Shown here: one piece after another, positions 1 to 10,500 of the stretch | Numbering within the stretch: position 1 is the stretch's first letter | How the letters are laid out: each line of letters begins with the position of its first letter | From: an uncultured Granulosicoccaceae bacterium | Lineage (GTDB): Bacteria > Pseudomonadota > Gammaproteobacteria > Granulosicoccales > Granulosicoccaceae | Direction of reading: 5' to 3' | NCBI GenBank assembly: GCA_938020525.1 | Contig: CALIHW010000048.1 | Span: forward strand, 1 to 64,000 | Length of the DNA: 64,000 bases | Notes under the pieces: generated by a model | What the model was told of the DNA's origin: nothing | Databases searched by the model: none | Seen by the model: only the letters and a program-made list of their open reading frames with translations | Program-made: the position numbers and the translations under genes

Positions 1-148
1 TGTTAGCTCCGGTGTTTTTTGTTTTCTTTATTTTTCAATCGCTTGAAAATAAGTTAACAAATTACACCGGGGTTTTTATTTACAATCACGCCTGATTTAA
101 TTCTATCTTTCAATGCCTTAGCGTTTACGGACGGGCACTAGCTATTGG
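1..148. other. AT-rich stretch downstream of the mreB-like gene
   Basis: No coding frame is supported here. In many gammaproteobacteria mreC follows mreB at this position on the minus strand, but there is no ATG on the minus strand in these 148 bases, so any mreC would have to start outside the window or from a GTG. A 7-bp inverted repeat (TTTTCAA, loop TCGC, TTGAAAA) sits near position 33 to 50 and could be a weak terminator for the mreB-like gene, although it lacks a clean T tract. Confidence 0.4.
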
Positions 149-1207
149 TCAGCCTAATGCGTCGAGGTATTGTTCGTAGGTTTCCGGCTCGTCTTCAACC
201 ATTGTTGATGCAGCGCCGCGAACGCTGCTGTTGAGCGGTCTGCGGATCGATTCTACTGGTAATCCGGTGGCCGCAATTACCAGTTGATCCATTCGCGGCA
301 ACAGTGCGCCGCCACCTGTGATCCGGATACCCGTTTCATAAGCAGTCTGCGTTATTGAGCTGTCAATTTTAGATAGTGCAGTTGTAATTTCACTGCTCAG
401 TCTTGCAAGGGTTGGCTGCAATATATCGTTGATAGTTTCAGAGCTGATGCGAAACCTTGTCATGGTGTTGGTTTTTACTGACAGGCAATCTACCTGACAT
501 GAGCTTCGAGTACATTGAATGATCGATTGAGGTGTTGCAGCGGCGACACTGTGCTTGATTTCGCGAGCGGTATCTTCAGATACCTGCAGGCTAAAGCGTT
601 CCAGCAAGCCGGCTGCAATCGCCTGGTCGATTGCATCTCCACCGCAAGACAAATTCTGATAATGAAGCACTTCGCCCCCAGCAACAGCGAATACTCGTGC
701 TGCCGTCGTGCCGAAATCGATCATGATGCACGGGTCTGATTCGGTCAGCTCGGTAGAGTAGAATGCCGCCAGCGCTGCATCTATCACTTGTATATTTTTT
801 GCGCCCGAAGATCTACAGGCTTTTTGTAATTGTCTGCTGATAGACTGAGAACAGTCGTGATGCTGCAGCAAGAGTATCTCAGTCGTTTTCGACGTCAAGC
901 CTGATTGGGTTGCCTGGTTCAGAAAGTAGCTGAGCATCTTTGCGCTCAGGCCCAGGTCATTGCGCTGGTCAAATTGCACGGGACGGATTTTCCTTAGCCC
1001 GTCGAGTCCCTGGGAATTGACTGCCTCTGCCTCATCGCCGAACTTTACCACCGCTTTCGAACCGCCGATTGGATGATCCATATCCAGCGTGGCTATAGAG
1101 GGCTGGTCGAGCAGCAGGCCTCGATTGGCGGAGTAGAATCGTGTGCGAAAAGCACCAGGATCAATCGCGAATCGTTTGGCAGCGTTGTTTTTTTGGCGGC
1201 TGAACAT
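149..1207 (-). CDS. Divergent MreB-like actin homologue
   Basis: An actin-fold protein of 352 residues, close to the usual 347 of MreB, which polymerises under the membrane and directs lateral wall synthesis. The phosphate-1 region (FAIDPGAFRTRFY) and the adenosine motif (RITGGGALLPRMDQL) align with MreB end to end. However, the phosphate-2 loop reads MIDFGTTAARV where MreB has DIGGGTTE, and the normally conserved IEEPMAAAIG stretch reads IDAALAAFYS. The residues that hold and hydrolyse ATP are therefore partly lost. I prefer the ATG at 1207 because AAGGGAG lies 8 bases upstream; the ORF track starts at a GTG 21 bases earlier. It is divergent from gatC, exactly where mreB sits in Pseudomonas-type genomes. 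It may be the only MreB of this organism in decay or specialisation, or a paralogue. Confidence 0.75.
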   Translation of the reverse strand: MFSRQKNNAAKRFAIDPGAFRTRFYSANRGLLLDQPSIATLDMDHPIGGSKAVVKFGDEAEAVNSQGLDGLRKIRPVQFDQRNDLGLSAKMLSYFLNQATQSGLTSKTTEILLLQHHDCSQSISRQLQKACRSSGAKNIQVIDAALAAFYSTELTESDPCIMIDFGTTAARVFAVAGGEVLHYQNLSCGGDAIDQAIAAGLLERFSLQVSEDTAREIKHSVAAATPQSIIQCTRSSCQVDCLSVKTNTMTRFRISSETINDILQPTLARLSSEITTALSKIDSSITQTAYETGIRITGGGALLPRMDQLVIAATGLPVESIRRPLNSSVRGAASTMVEDEPETYEQYLDALG

Positions 1208-1475
1208 TGAGCGGGCTCCCTTGTCCACTTATTCAACCGGAGTATAGACGTGATAGGTCGAACCGCCAGTCGCATGTGCTGGCAGAATGTGAGTGCAACG
1301 CAGTATCGGCCTATGCGTGCCGGGATTTGATTTGTTGAGGAGTTTGTAGGTGGTCCAGCGCCATGAGGATAATCGATAGAACCGCACCTTCAGCACGTAC
1401 TTGCCGTAGATTATGTCTCTGCCGCAGACACTCCTAGTGTGCTAAATTAGCGGTTTTTTCACGAGGCAATTCAGC
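1208..1475. promoter_or_regulatory. Divergent promoter region, mreB-like / gatCAB
   Basis: This 268-base gap separates two head-to-head genes, so promoters for both must lie here. I could not pick a convincing -35/-10 pair. A ribosome binding site GAGG is visible 9 bases before the gatC ATG. Confidence 0.4.
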
Positions 1476-1781
1476 ATGGCTGATGATGCGGAAAGTGTGG
1501 TCGGAAACGAGGTCGTGGAGCAGGTTGCACACCTTGCACGTATACAAATCGATTCTGATTCAGTATCGAATTATGCATCTGAGATGTCTGGTGTGCTGGA
1601 GCTTGCGGCGCAGATGGATCAGGTTGATACCAGCTTGGTTGAACCTATGGCTCACCCGGTGCGTGCGGTGCAACGACTACGCGAAGATGTAGTCACGGAA
1701 ACTGATCGGCGCGAAGCGTTTCAGGATATCGCGCCATCAGTGGAGAATGGTTACTACCTGGTTCCACCGGTAATCGAATGA
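1476..1781 (+). CDS. gatC: Glutamyl/aspartyl-tRNA amidotransferase subunit C
   Basis: Small subunit (101 residues, family about 95-100) of the GatCAB amidotransferase, which turns misacylated Glu-tRNA(Gln) or Asp-tRNA(Asn) into the correct amide form in the cytoplasm. The helix VEQVAHLARIQID and the central VEPMAHPVRAVQRLREDVV followed by the C-terminal ENGYYLVPPVIE are the family signature. It stabilises GatA and bridges it to GatB. It heads the gatC-gatA-gatB series with short gaps, so it is very likely the first gene of that operon. Confidence 0.95.
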   Translation: MADDAESVVGNEVVEQVAHLARIQIDSDSVSNYASEMSGVLELAAQMDQVDTSLVEPMAHPVRAVQRLREDVVTETDRREAFQDIAPSVENGYYLVPPVIE

Positions 1782-1854
1782 TCTCATCAAGTAACTTGGT
1801 TGGAATCGCACTATCAATATTCTCTACACTCTACATCCTGCACTCAGATAAACA

Positions 1855-3303
1855 ATGCACACACTTACTTTAGCCGAAATGCGAAGTGCGCTTGAAAGCG
1901 GTGATTTTTCAAGCGTCGAGCTATGTCGGCATTACATCGATAGAATTAAAAGTCAGAACGAAGCGCTTAATGCTTTTGTGAGTATCACAGAAGAACAGGC
2001 TATGGAAGCCGCCAGAGTGGCCGATCAAAAAAGAGCATCAGGTAATCTAGATGGTGCACTACATGGTTTGCCAATCGGGCATAAAGATATTTTCTGTACG
2101 GATGGTGTACGCACTACCTGCGGCTCGCGTATGTTGGAAGAGTTTGTCCCACCATACAATGCGACCGTAGTTGAGAAACTTAAAGCGGCTGGTGCCATAT
2201 GTCTTGGTAAAACCAACATGGATGAGTTTGCCATGGGGTCATCAAACGAGAATAGTTACTTCGGCGCAGTGCGTAACCCGTGGGACAACGACCGTGTACC
2301 AGGTGGATCATCCGGTGGCAGTGCCGCAGCAGTGGGCGGCAGATTAGTGCCAGCCTGTACCGGTACTGACACGGGTGGTTCCATCAGGCAGCCTGCAGCT
2401 TTTTGCGGTATCACTGGTCTAAAGCCAACTTACGGAAGAGTATCGCGATATGGCATGATTGCATTTGCTTCCAGCCTGGATCAGGGCGGGCCGATGGCGG
2501 TTACCGCTGAAGACTGTGCGCTGTTGCTAAATGAGATGGCCGGATTTGATGAGCGAGACTCTACCAGTATAGAACGTGATAAAGATGACTATGTTTCATC
2601 ACTGGGTAATTCTATTGATGGCGTAAAGATAGGCTTACCTAAACAGTATTTTGATGCAGGACTGGATTCGTCAATCGCGACTGCATTGCAGGTGGCAATT
2701 GCAGAGCTTGAAAAGCTCGGCGCAAAATTTGTGGATATTGATCTAGCTAATCAGCATTTGTCTGTACCTGCCTACTACATCGTCGCACCTGCCGAGTGTT
2801 CTTCTAATCTGGCGCGATTCGATGGTGTCAGATACGGTCATCGTTGTGACGATCCGAAAGATCTTGAAGATTTATACAAGCGCTCACGTGCAGAAGGCTT
2901 TGGTCGCGAAGTTAAGCGACGGATACTGGTTGGTACGTATGCCTTGTCTGCGGGTTATTACGATGCGTATTACCTTAAAGCGCAAAAAATCCGCAGTCTG
3001 ATCAGTCGGGATTTTAGTCAGGCATTTGAAAGTGTAGATTTTATTCTGGGTCCGACTACACCTTCACCGGCATTTAAATTAGGTGAGAAAACCGGTGATC
3101 CGGTAGAAATGTATTTAAATGATATCTATACAATACCGGCTAATCTTGCAGGCTTGCCCGGTATTTCAGTGCCATGTGGTGAGGCTGAAGGCTTGCCTGT
3201 CGGTATGCAACTGGTTGGTAATTACTTTGACGAAGCGCGATTGTTGAATGTTGCCCACCAGTATCAGGCAGTGACTGATTGGCATACCCGGTTGCCTGAG
3301 TAA
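1855..3303 (+). CDS. gatA: Glutamyl/aspartyl-tRNA amidotransferase subunit A
   Basis: Glutaminase subunit of GatCAB, 482 residues, full length for the amidase-signature family. It releases ammonia from glutamine and channels it to GatB. The catalytic Lys lies in the motif GHKDIF near residue 77, and the Ser-cisSer-Lys triad is completed by [12 protein letters not shown] and [10 protein letters not shown] around residues 150-180. The C-terminal [13 protein letters not shown] is also typical. It follows gatC by 73 bases and precedes gatB by about 100 bases in the same direction. Nothing unusual is seen. Confidence 0.97.
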   Translation: MHTLTLAEMRSALESGDFSSVELCRHYIDRIKSQNEALNAFVSITEEQAMEAARVADQKRASGNLDGALHGLPIGHKDIFCTDGVRTTCGSRMLEEFVPPYNATVVEKLKAAGAICLGKTNMDEFAMGSSNENSYFGAVRNPWDNDRVPGGSSGGSAAAVGGRLVPACTGTDTGGSIRQPAAFCGITGLKPTYGRVSRYGMIAFASSLDQGGPMAVTAEDCALLLNEMAGFDERDSTSIERDKDDYVSSLGNSIDGVKIGLPKQYFDAGLDSSIATALQVAIAELEKLGAKFVDIDLANQHLSVPAYYIVAPAECSSNLARFDGVRYGHRCDDPKDLEDLYKRSRAEGFGREVKRRILVGTYALSAGYYDAYYLKAQKIRSLISRDFSQAFESVDFILGPTTPSPAFKLGEKTGDPVEMYLNDIYTIPANLAGLPGISVPCGEAEGLPVGMQLVGNYFDEARLLNVAHQYQAVTDWHTRLPE

Positions 3304-3404
3304 TTATTGAAGTCCCTTGTTATTTTGTCTGGCCCTTAAGCAGTTCGTCTGCACCTTGTTTGTTAGAAGACAATTCAACCTTTTATATTTAGATCGCGGA
3401 GATC

Positions 3405-4844
3405 ATGATGCAGTGGGAAACAGTCATCGGGCTTGAGATACATGCTCAGCTTGCGACGCAAAGCAAAATCTTTTCTGCAAGCTCTACGCAATATGGTGCC
3501 GAACCTAATACCCAGGCCAACGCTGTTGATCTGGGCATGCCCGGTGTGTTGCCTGTACTCAATCAGGAGGCGGTGCGTATGGCAGTCAAGTTTGCGTTAG
3601 CAACCAACGCCGAAATTGGTAAGCGTAACGTCTTTTCCCGCAAGAACTATTTTTATCCGGATCTTCCCAAGGGATATCAGATATCGCAAATGAGCCTGCC
3701 GATTGTCGGGGCGGGTGTGGTTCCGATTGAGCTTGAGGATGGAGTCGTTAAGAATGTCGGTCTGACACGAGCACATCTGGAAGAAGATGCTGGTAAGTCT
3801 GTGCATGAAGAATTTCATGATGCCACTGGTGTTGATCTGAATCGCGCTGGTACACCATTGCTGGAGATTGTCTCTGAGCCTGATATGCGTAGTGCAAAAG
3901 AGGCAGTTGCGTACGCTAAGAAGATTCATTCGATTGTTCGCTATATAGAAATATGTGACGGTAACATGCAGGAAGGATCGTTCCGGTGTGATGCCAACGT
4001 GTCAATCAGACCAGCAGGTGACGATAAGCTCGGTACAAGATCTGAGATTAAGAATGTAAACTCGTTTCGGTTTCTTGAGCGCGCTATTAATTTTGAGGTA
4101 GAGCGTCAGATAGACATTCTCGAAGCAGGTGGGGAAGTGGTTCAGGAGACCCGGCTTTACGATGCCGATAAAGATGAAACACGCTCTATGCGTAGTAAAG
4201 AAGAAGCCAATGACTATCGCTACTTCCCTGATCCCGACTTATTGCCTGTGCAAGTCGAGGATGAACTAATAGAGTCAATCCGATCGACACTGCCGGAACT
4301 CTCGGATGCAAGGCGTGCGCGTTTTATCTCTGAGCTTGAATTGTCAGAGTATGATGCCGGTGTTATGACTTCTGATCGTTATACGGCTGACTACTTCGAG
4401 GCAGTACTTCAGAAAAGCGGTGCGAGTGCCAAGCTTGCCTGCACCTGGATCAGTGGTGAGCTTTTCTCGCGTTTGAATAAGGAAGGCATTGAATTAAACG
4501 CATCGCCTGTTGATGCTGATCGATTTAGTCAATTAGTAGCACGCCTTCATGACAACACGATCTCCGGCAAAATAGCCAAAGAAGTGTTGGATAAAATGTG
4601 GTCCGGTGATGCGACTGCAGATCAGGTTATCGAGCAGGAAGGGCTCAAGCAGATTTCAGACAGCTCCGAGATTGAGAAAATGGTTGATGATGTCATTGCT
4701 GCCAACCCCGATCAGGTGGCCGAATTTAGATCGGGTAAGGAAAAGTTGTTAGCCTTTTTTGTTGGGCAGGTGATGAAAGCGTCCCGCGGTAAAGCGAATC
4801 CTGGTGAGCTAAACAAGCTTCTGCAGGAAAAGCTCAAAAGTTAG
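3405..4844 (+). CDS. gatB: Glutamyl/aspartyl-tRNA amidotransferase subunit B
   Basis: Kinase/transamidase subunit of GatCAB, 479 residues, which activates the tRNA-bound Glu or Asp with ATP and transfers ammonia to it. The N-terminus [13 protein letters not shown], the block [15 protein letters not shown] and the [10 protein letters not shown] segment are diagnostic; the C-terminal 150 residues form the tRNA-binding YqeY-like tail ending in [12 protein letters not shown]. Two ATGs are adjacent at the start; GGAG lies close upstream. It ends the gatCAB operon. Confidence 0.97.
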   Translation: MMQWETVIGLEIHAQLATQSKIFSASSTQYGAEPNTQANAVDLGMPGVLPVLNQEAVRMAVKFALATNAEIGKRNVFSRKNYFYPDLPKGYQISQMSLPIVGAGVVPIELEDGVVKNVGLTRAHLEEDAGKSVHEEFHDATGVDLNRAGTPLLEIVSEPDMRSAKEAVAYAKKIHSIVRYIEICDGNMQEGSFRCDANVSIRPAGDDKLGTRSEIKNVNSFRFLERAINFEVERQIDILEAGGEVVQETRLYDADKDETRSMRSKEEANDYRYFPDPDLLPVQVEDELIESIRSTLPELSDARRARFISELELSEYDAGVMTSDRYTADYFEAVLQKSGASAKLACTWISGELFSRLNKEGIELNASPVDADRFSQLVARLHDNTISGKIAKEVLDKMWSGDATADQVIEQEGLKQISDSSEIEKMVDDVIAANPDQVAEFRSGKEKLLAFFVGQVMKASRGKANPGELNKLLQEKLKS

Positions 4845-4967
4845 AGTTTGCCAGGTCGAGCGATAGGGGTGGTGCGGATAATCGTGTAATGTTGGCTGGG
4901 CGCTAGTGGTGATAAATTTTTGATACACTGGTGTCCACAATCCTGACATGCAACATGACGAACTGCT

Positions 4968-5510
4968 GTGCTTACAAGAAAATCAATAATTTGCGCCCTG
5001 GTGATGTTATTGCCGGTTGGTGCGTCTGCACAGTGGCCAGAGGCAAAGCCAGGTGTTTATTTGTCCGCTTTTCTTGATCGCCAGTCTCTGGGTGAGTCGG
5101 AAAACTCTGTAGAGCTGAGACCGATTCTGGGCTCAGTGTCGGCCGGTTATTGGGTGCGTCCCGGAATCGGGATTGAGCTTGAGGCGGGCGTTGGTCTGGC
5201 AGATGATTCATTGGGCAGTCTTGATCTTGATTTTGAGTCACAGCTTGGTATAAATCTGCGGCTTGAATCTTTGCCTGTCAGCCGTTTTGCAGCTTATGCA
5301 CTATTTGGATATGTGCGCAGTTCTTACGATGTCTCGGTTGGCGGATCCAGTTCATCGATTACGTTGCCCGGTGGTCGACTATCCCTTGGAATGACTTATC
5401 TGATTAACCCGTTCCTGCGCATTGAAGCCGGACTTACGCACCACGACTACGATGGTGATACGCGTGTTAACAGTTTCCGTTTCGGACTGCGTTACGATCT
5501 CGACTCTTAA
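4968..5510 (+). CDS. Small outer-membrane beta-barrel protein
   Basis: A 180-residue exported protein. The first 21 residues form a Sec signal peptide with a cleavage-like ASAQ. The rest alternates polar and hydrophobic residues in strands that begin and end with aromatic residues (VSAGYWVRPGIGIELEAGVGL, AYALFGYVRSSYDVSV, LRIEAGLTHHDYDG, SFRFGLRYDLDS), the pattern of an OmpA/OmpX-type 8-stranded barrel, with the final strand at the C-terminus. Translation starts at GTG. Function unknown; the neighbours are also exported. It could simply be an adhesion or structural porin-like protein. Confidence 0.7.
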   Translation: MLTRKSIICALVMLLPVGASAQWPEAKPGVYLSAFLDRQSLGESENSVELRPILGSVSAGYWVRPGIGIELEAGVGLADDSLGSLDLDFESQLGINLRLESLPVSRFAAYALFGYVRSSYDVSVGGSSSSITLPGGRLSLGMTYLINPFLRIEAGLTHHDYDGDTRVNSFRFGLRYDLDS

Positions 5511-5546
5511 GACTTAAATTTAAAGCTAATAGCGCCTAAAGCTCAG

Positions 5547-6845
5547 ATGAATACACGTATTTCAGCAGTCTTCTATTTTGTTGCCTGTTTACTGACCTTA
5601 TCAGTGACAGCATGTGACAGTGATGGCGATGCACAGCGACTAAGTAACCTCGTGTCTATTGCAGATGCCGGTTTCACAAGCCTAGTGATCAACGGTGATA
5701 CGGACACAATTATTGAGACAGGCGGCACGACGCAGCTTTCGCTTGAAGCCTTTAGTGACGGCGCTGTGTTAGGCACAGCAATCAGTGCAGCAAGTGCTGA
5801 CTGGAGTAGTGCTGACACTCTAATAGCTGAAGTTGATTCGGATACCGGTGCTGTGACTGGTGGAAGTGTTGACGGCACTGTAGCTATTACAGCCAGATTT
5901 GGAAATCTGACTGCTACAACCCGGGTGCGTATTTCTTCAGCGGAGCTTACAAGTATTATTATCGAACCTGCAGACGCTGCGTTCACTGTGAATGAATGTA
6001 GTGATACCCAGTTTGTAGCTCTTGGTGTCTTTCAGGGTGAGGCAGAACAAAGGGATATAACAGATTCAGTTGTTTGGAGTGTTGCTCAAACCGGCGCGAC
6101 ATTTGATGAAATTGGTTTGCTGCGGGTTACATCATCTGATGTACTGACTGTCTCGGCTACCAGAGTTGCTGATGAGGAAAAGCCTGAGGTTACACAATCA
6201 GAAGAAGTAACAGTGCAGGATGGCCTTGAGAGCATTGAAATCGTTGCTGATGCAGGGACGCTCGCAAACGGATCTCCATTGCAATATCGCGCGGTGCCGA
6301 TGTACGCTAATCTGCCTGATGAAAGATCAGAGATTACTGACAACGTGGAATGGACTCTGCCACCAGGTGCGTCAGAGTTGTTTGCCGTGGTGGATAACAC
6401 ATTGCCGGATAAGGGGTTAGTGACACCGAGTCAAGCAGGCAATGGTGTGCTGAGCGCTGCTTGTCTGGGGACGAACATCAGTGAGTCGCTCAACATAGTT
6501 GCCGAGGGCTCTGGTGAATTCGCTGATTTAGTTATCGAAGCACAGAATTCGGCTCGAGAGTTTCCGTTACAGGTTATCTGGCGAAGAGAAGAAATTGCCG
6601 AGCAGTTGGTCGCTGCAGCATTGTTTCGTGATCGGGAAGGTTTTGAGGATGTTACTAATGACAATGACACGCAATGGAGTATTTCTTCATCCAGCAATAA
6701 CGTATTTAGCATCGGTAATGACAATGATGATAAAGGTGAGCTGGTAATCAACGGGGAAGGAACTGTCACCGTATTAGTTACATTCACCGATGATGACGGC
6801 AATTTTTTCTCTGCGACAGCCACGATTGTTTCTGCCGCCCCATAA
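5547..6845 (+). CDS. Lipoprotein with bacterial Ig-like domains
   Basis: A 432-residue protein with a lipoprotein signal peptide ending in the lipobox VTAC at residue 23, so it is probably anchored in the outer membrane. The mature part is acidic and built from beta-sandwich repeats of the BIG2/Ig-like type: TTQLSLEAFSDGAV, DWSSADTLIAEVDSDTGAVTG and VDGTVAITARF form the first unit, and related pieces recur twice more (TQFVALGVFQGE, QWSISSSSNNVFSIGN with GEGTVTVLVTF at the end). It starts 36 bases after the barrel gene, so the two are probably co-transcribed. Role unknown; such proteins commonly mediate surface contacts. Confidence 0.75.
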   Translation: MNTRISAVFYFVACLLTLSVTACDSDGDAQRLSNLVSIADAGFTSLVINGDTDTIIETGGTTQLSLEAFSDGAVLGTAISAASADWSSADTLIAEVDSDTGAVTGGSVDGTVAITARFGNLTATTRVRISSAELTSIIIEPADAAFTVNECSDTQFVALGVFQGEAEQRDITDSVVWSVAQTGATFDEIGLLRVTSSDVLTVSATRVADEEKPEVTQSEEVTVQDGLESIEIVADAGTLANGSPLQYRAVPMYANLPDERSEITDNVEWTLPPGASELFAVVDNTLPDKGLVTPSQAGNGVLSAACLGTNISESLNIVAEGSGEFADLVIEAQNSAREFPLQVIWRREEIAEQLVAAALFRDREGFEDVTNDNDTQWSISSSSNNVFSIGNDNDDKGELVINGEGTVTVLVTFTDDDGNFFSATATIVSAAP

Positions 6846-7052
6846 CTGAGGCCCGGTTACATTTAGCCTGGTCGGCGAGGGTCTGTTTTGGGCTCTCAGT
6901 GTGCTGACTTACAACTGACGCCAACATTTCAATAAATTTTCCAACCCGCCGATACAGTGGCCCAGCAGGGTAGTCGTTATTACGACTTGTGATCTGGTTC
7001 ATATTGATCAATCGACTACTCGTTAGGAAGTCACTGAGTAGATCGGGATCTA
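6846..7052. other. Intergenic stretch before the lipoprotein/M16 pair
   Basis: About 200 bases without a supported gene. Two short hairpins are visible: TCGTTATTACGA, and CTACTC pairing with GAGTAG near 7014-7040, just upstream of the next gene. No promoter could be assigned with confidence. Confidence 0.3.
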
Positions 7053-7520
7053 ATGAAGCACCGAGTGTTGGTTTATTTTTGCCTGTTGTCGTCTTGTGCT
7101 TCGCCGCAGGATACACGGGATGCCAACCGTTTCGACGGCGATTGGCAGGCTGTGATGCGCGGTACGGAAGCTGTGCAGCTGATAGAGGGGTTACGCTTCG
7201 ATTGTGCGCCATTTACTGAACCGTTTTTTTTGCGAGTTCAGGGCGGAGTAGCATCAGGTTTTCTGCAGGCTGATGAAAACTACAGCTTCACCGTACCGAT
7301 AGACAGGCACGGCCGCTTTCGTGCGCAAATGCCAACCAACTCAGTCTACACCTACAAGAACGCAGACATAAAGCATGAGTCGGCTATCGTTCTGAGTTTG
7401 CAAGGCCGGTTGTCAGCTGCTCGCTTGTCATCTCAAGATAGTGTGGGTTTGTTTGTCGTCGGTGATACAGCTCTTGATGGTAAGGGATGCTCTACCGCTG
7501 TGCAGTTTGTATCAGTATGA
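7053..7520 (+). CDS. Small hypothetical lipoprotein
   Basis: A 155-residue protein not recognised as a named family. The first 15 residues form a short lipoprotein signal with LSSC as a lipobox. The body is predicted to be mostly beta, with FDGDWQAVM reminiscent of small secreted proteins that begin with a W-containing strand, and it carries two further cysteines (FDCAP, GKGCST) that could pair in the periplasm. Its TGA stop overlaps the ATG of the M16 peptidase gene (ATGA), so the two are translationally coupled and probably act together. Confidence 0.6.
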   Translation: MKHRVLVYFCLLSSCASPQDTRDANRFDGDWQAVMRGTEAVQLIEGLRFDCAPFTEPFFLRVQGGVASGFLQADENYSFTVPIDRHGRFRAQMPTNSVYTYKNADIKHESAIVLSLQGRLSAARLSSQDSVGLFVVGDTALDGKGCSTAVQFVSV

Positions 7521-10500
7521 ATCGACTGCTGCGCTTGTTAGGGATAACGCTGTTAGTTCTAACTGCAGGGTCTTGCACTTCATCTGTTGAAGTCGATAAT
7601 CATCGACGCCCTGTGGTGATTGATCCGGGTGTCTTGAGTGGTCAATTTGCCAATGGCTTCAGTTATTATTTGCGTAGCGCAAACAGTGCATTTGACAATG
7701 ATCGCCTGGAACTTCGGCTGGTTGTTAAGGCCGGATCAATCCATGAAAACCTTGACCAACGTGGCTATGCACACCTTGTTGAGCATATGGCCTATCGTGG
7801 CACCAAATCATATTCACTGGGAAAAATCGAAGCACTGGTAAGCGATAACGGTTTGCGCTGGGGAATTGATGTTAATGCTCTGACGCACTATGGCGCTACC
7901 GTCTATCGATTTTCACTTCATCGGTCTGATGAACATCTATTGCCGGATGTTCTATCGCTTATGGCTGAATGGCTTGATTCCATTTCTTTTGAACCACTCG
8001 CTCTCGAAAAGGAAAAACGTATAGTTAGCGCCGAGTTACGTGAGCGTTATGCGGCCAGAGGCTATGTGGTGGATCCTGTCACCGTCAGTGCATATGCAGA
8101 CAGTCGCTATGAAAACCGACAACCTGCGGGTGATCCTGCAAAAATTGATGCTGTTACAGCGGATGGATTGCGCAGTTTTTGGAGCCGAACCTATCGACCA
8201 GACAATGCCGTGTTGATAGTGACTGGCGCGAATAAGCCCTGGCAGTTCGAACCTATGATAGCGTCTGCGTTTTCCGGGTTGGATGCTCGTCTGTCCGTGG
8301 ATGAGGCAGGCGAGACAGAACAGGCTAATAATGAATACAGCTTTATTGATGGCCGTAGTTCTTTTGATGGTATTAAGTTTTATCAGGATGGGACATTAGT
8401 TGAGCTAACGTCATCCAGTGATCCGACCTTAGCACTACCAGGTTTGTCGGTTAATCTAATCACCAGACCAAATTCTCCACCATTAGATATTGCTGAATCC
8501 GTTGTCGCGATACAAGATCGGTTTCGTAGCCAACTATTGTTCAGTGCGTTCTCCTATTTGGTGCGTGATCGCATTGCTAATACGCAGGCATGTAGTGCTA
8601 TAGAACTGAATGCATCGCTTTTGGAGTCCGGGCAGGCTGTTGAAAAAATAGAACTAAGTTTAACTGAAGATGCTCTTCTGGATTGCTTGTCGGTCGCTTT
8701 TGATGCAGTAAAGAAAGTGCGAAAATCCCGAGTAACTGAAGAGGAGTTTTTCGAATTTCAAAGCTTGTTCCGGCAGATTACGCAATTGAGTGTTGATCAA
8801 TACCGGAGTCGTACTGCCAGTGAGCTTGCATCTGGTTTAGTGGATATGGTTGCTAACGGTGAAGTTTTGGTGTCTGCATGGGATATGCAAAAAATACTAA
8901 ACGAAGTAACTTCAGCGCTGGATCTTGATGCGCTCAATGCAATGATCTCGGGTATCACAGAGTCGCATCGGCTGGTAATTTCAGCAGTTTCTAATACAGA
9001 TCAAGCACCGTCCATTGAAGCGATGGTTGCATCGGTAGGCGAGCCGAAACAAAACTTGCCAAAGCGTGTCCGATCGACAGTTACGCACGGCGTGTTAAAC
9101 CCGGTACAGACAGAACTACCTGAGCGTGACAATAACTACTCTCAAGAGCTTGAGCGATCCATAGCGTCGCTATTGCCGGATGAACTGGTACTTCGGTCAA
9201 TGCCGGGATTATCCTCTGTTGTTAAAGTGCGTAGTCAGGGTCGTTATCATGAATGGCAACTGGAGAATGGTGCTACTGTTATTTTGTTGCAGGACGCAGC
9301 ATCTGATCATGTATCGTTGAGCGCGATTAGTAGTGGTGGGTACGCACGTTTTTCCGGTGCGTCAGAGTTAGCTGCCAAATCACTGCCAGAATATCTGGCT
9401 GTCAATGGAATTAGCGGATTTACCGGGCGAAGTCTGCGCAAGATCATGACGGATCACCAGATCTATGTGGAGCCTGTCGTTGAAGCGTTTCATCATGGTA
9501 TTGATGCAAGTGGCAAAGCACAAGAGCTTTCCGCGATGATATCTATGACAAGAGGTTACTTTGCAGAACCTTTGGTTGTTGAACCGCACTCGAGTGTCTT
9601 TCTTGAACATCTTAATGTCAGTAAAGCGCGGTCTGGCTGGCCCGCTCCGGTGTGGCAAGGTATTGCCGATAGAACGCTGGACGACAAAGTAGAGTCAGAT
9701 AAAAGCATGATTGATCGCACTGAAAAAAGTTCGATCAGCAATGATCTATTCCTGAATGCTCACAATGCGCTTTATGGTTCCACACAAGATTTTGGTTTTG
9801 TTTTTGTCGGAATGCTGGAGCCGGAAGTGCTTGAAAGAGAATTACACCGCCTCATTATTAATCGTGAGGTAGAGAATAAAAAACAAGAAACTTCACGTCA
9901 GGATTCTGTTGTTAATACTGTATTGATTAATCATGATGAAAAGCATACTGATATCACAGTTGTATTGTCGTGTGATGTTGTGCCTGAATTTAGTGACCTA
10001 GATTTCAATGAGTTATCAGAGGCTTCGAGCACAGATAATTTATCCTTATGGCACTGGGAAATACTCTCGGAAGTTATTGCCGAAGAACTTAGATATGCTC
10101 TGAGAGAAGAGGGTGGTTACGTGTACGAAATAGACAGTAGCGTTCCGACATCCACAACTTATTTGCAGAAATTCGAATTCTCGGTGCAACCATCAGATGC
10201 TAATGAGGTATTGTCTATCGTTTCTGATGAGCTTGCGCAGTTATCTTTTCATGGTGTGCCTGAGAGTAAAGTGCATGGTGCGGTGGCCAGAGACAGACGG
10301 CACCGAATGCTGGACGCATCTGACTATAAGTCTGTATCACTCAAGGCGGCACAGCGGTGGCTTGCTGGCGGCGAAGCTACTTTTGAGGAAGATATTGCCG
10401 CTGATTTAGGTTATCTAAATACGCTTGCGCAATGTTTAGTCGAACCGCTTCGGCAGGTTTGGCTGAACCCGGATAGAGATTTTTTTATCGACACTGATGC

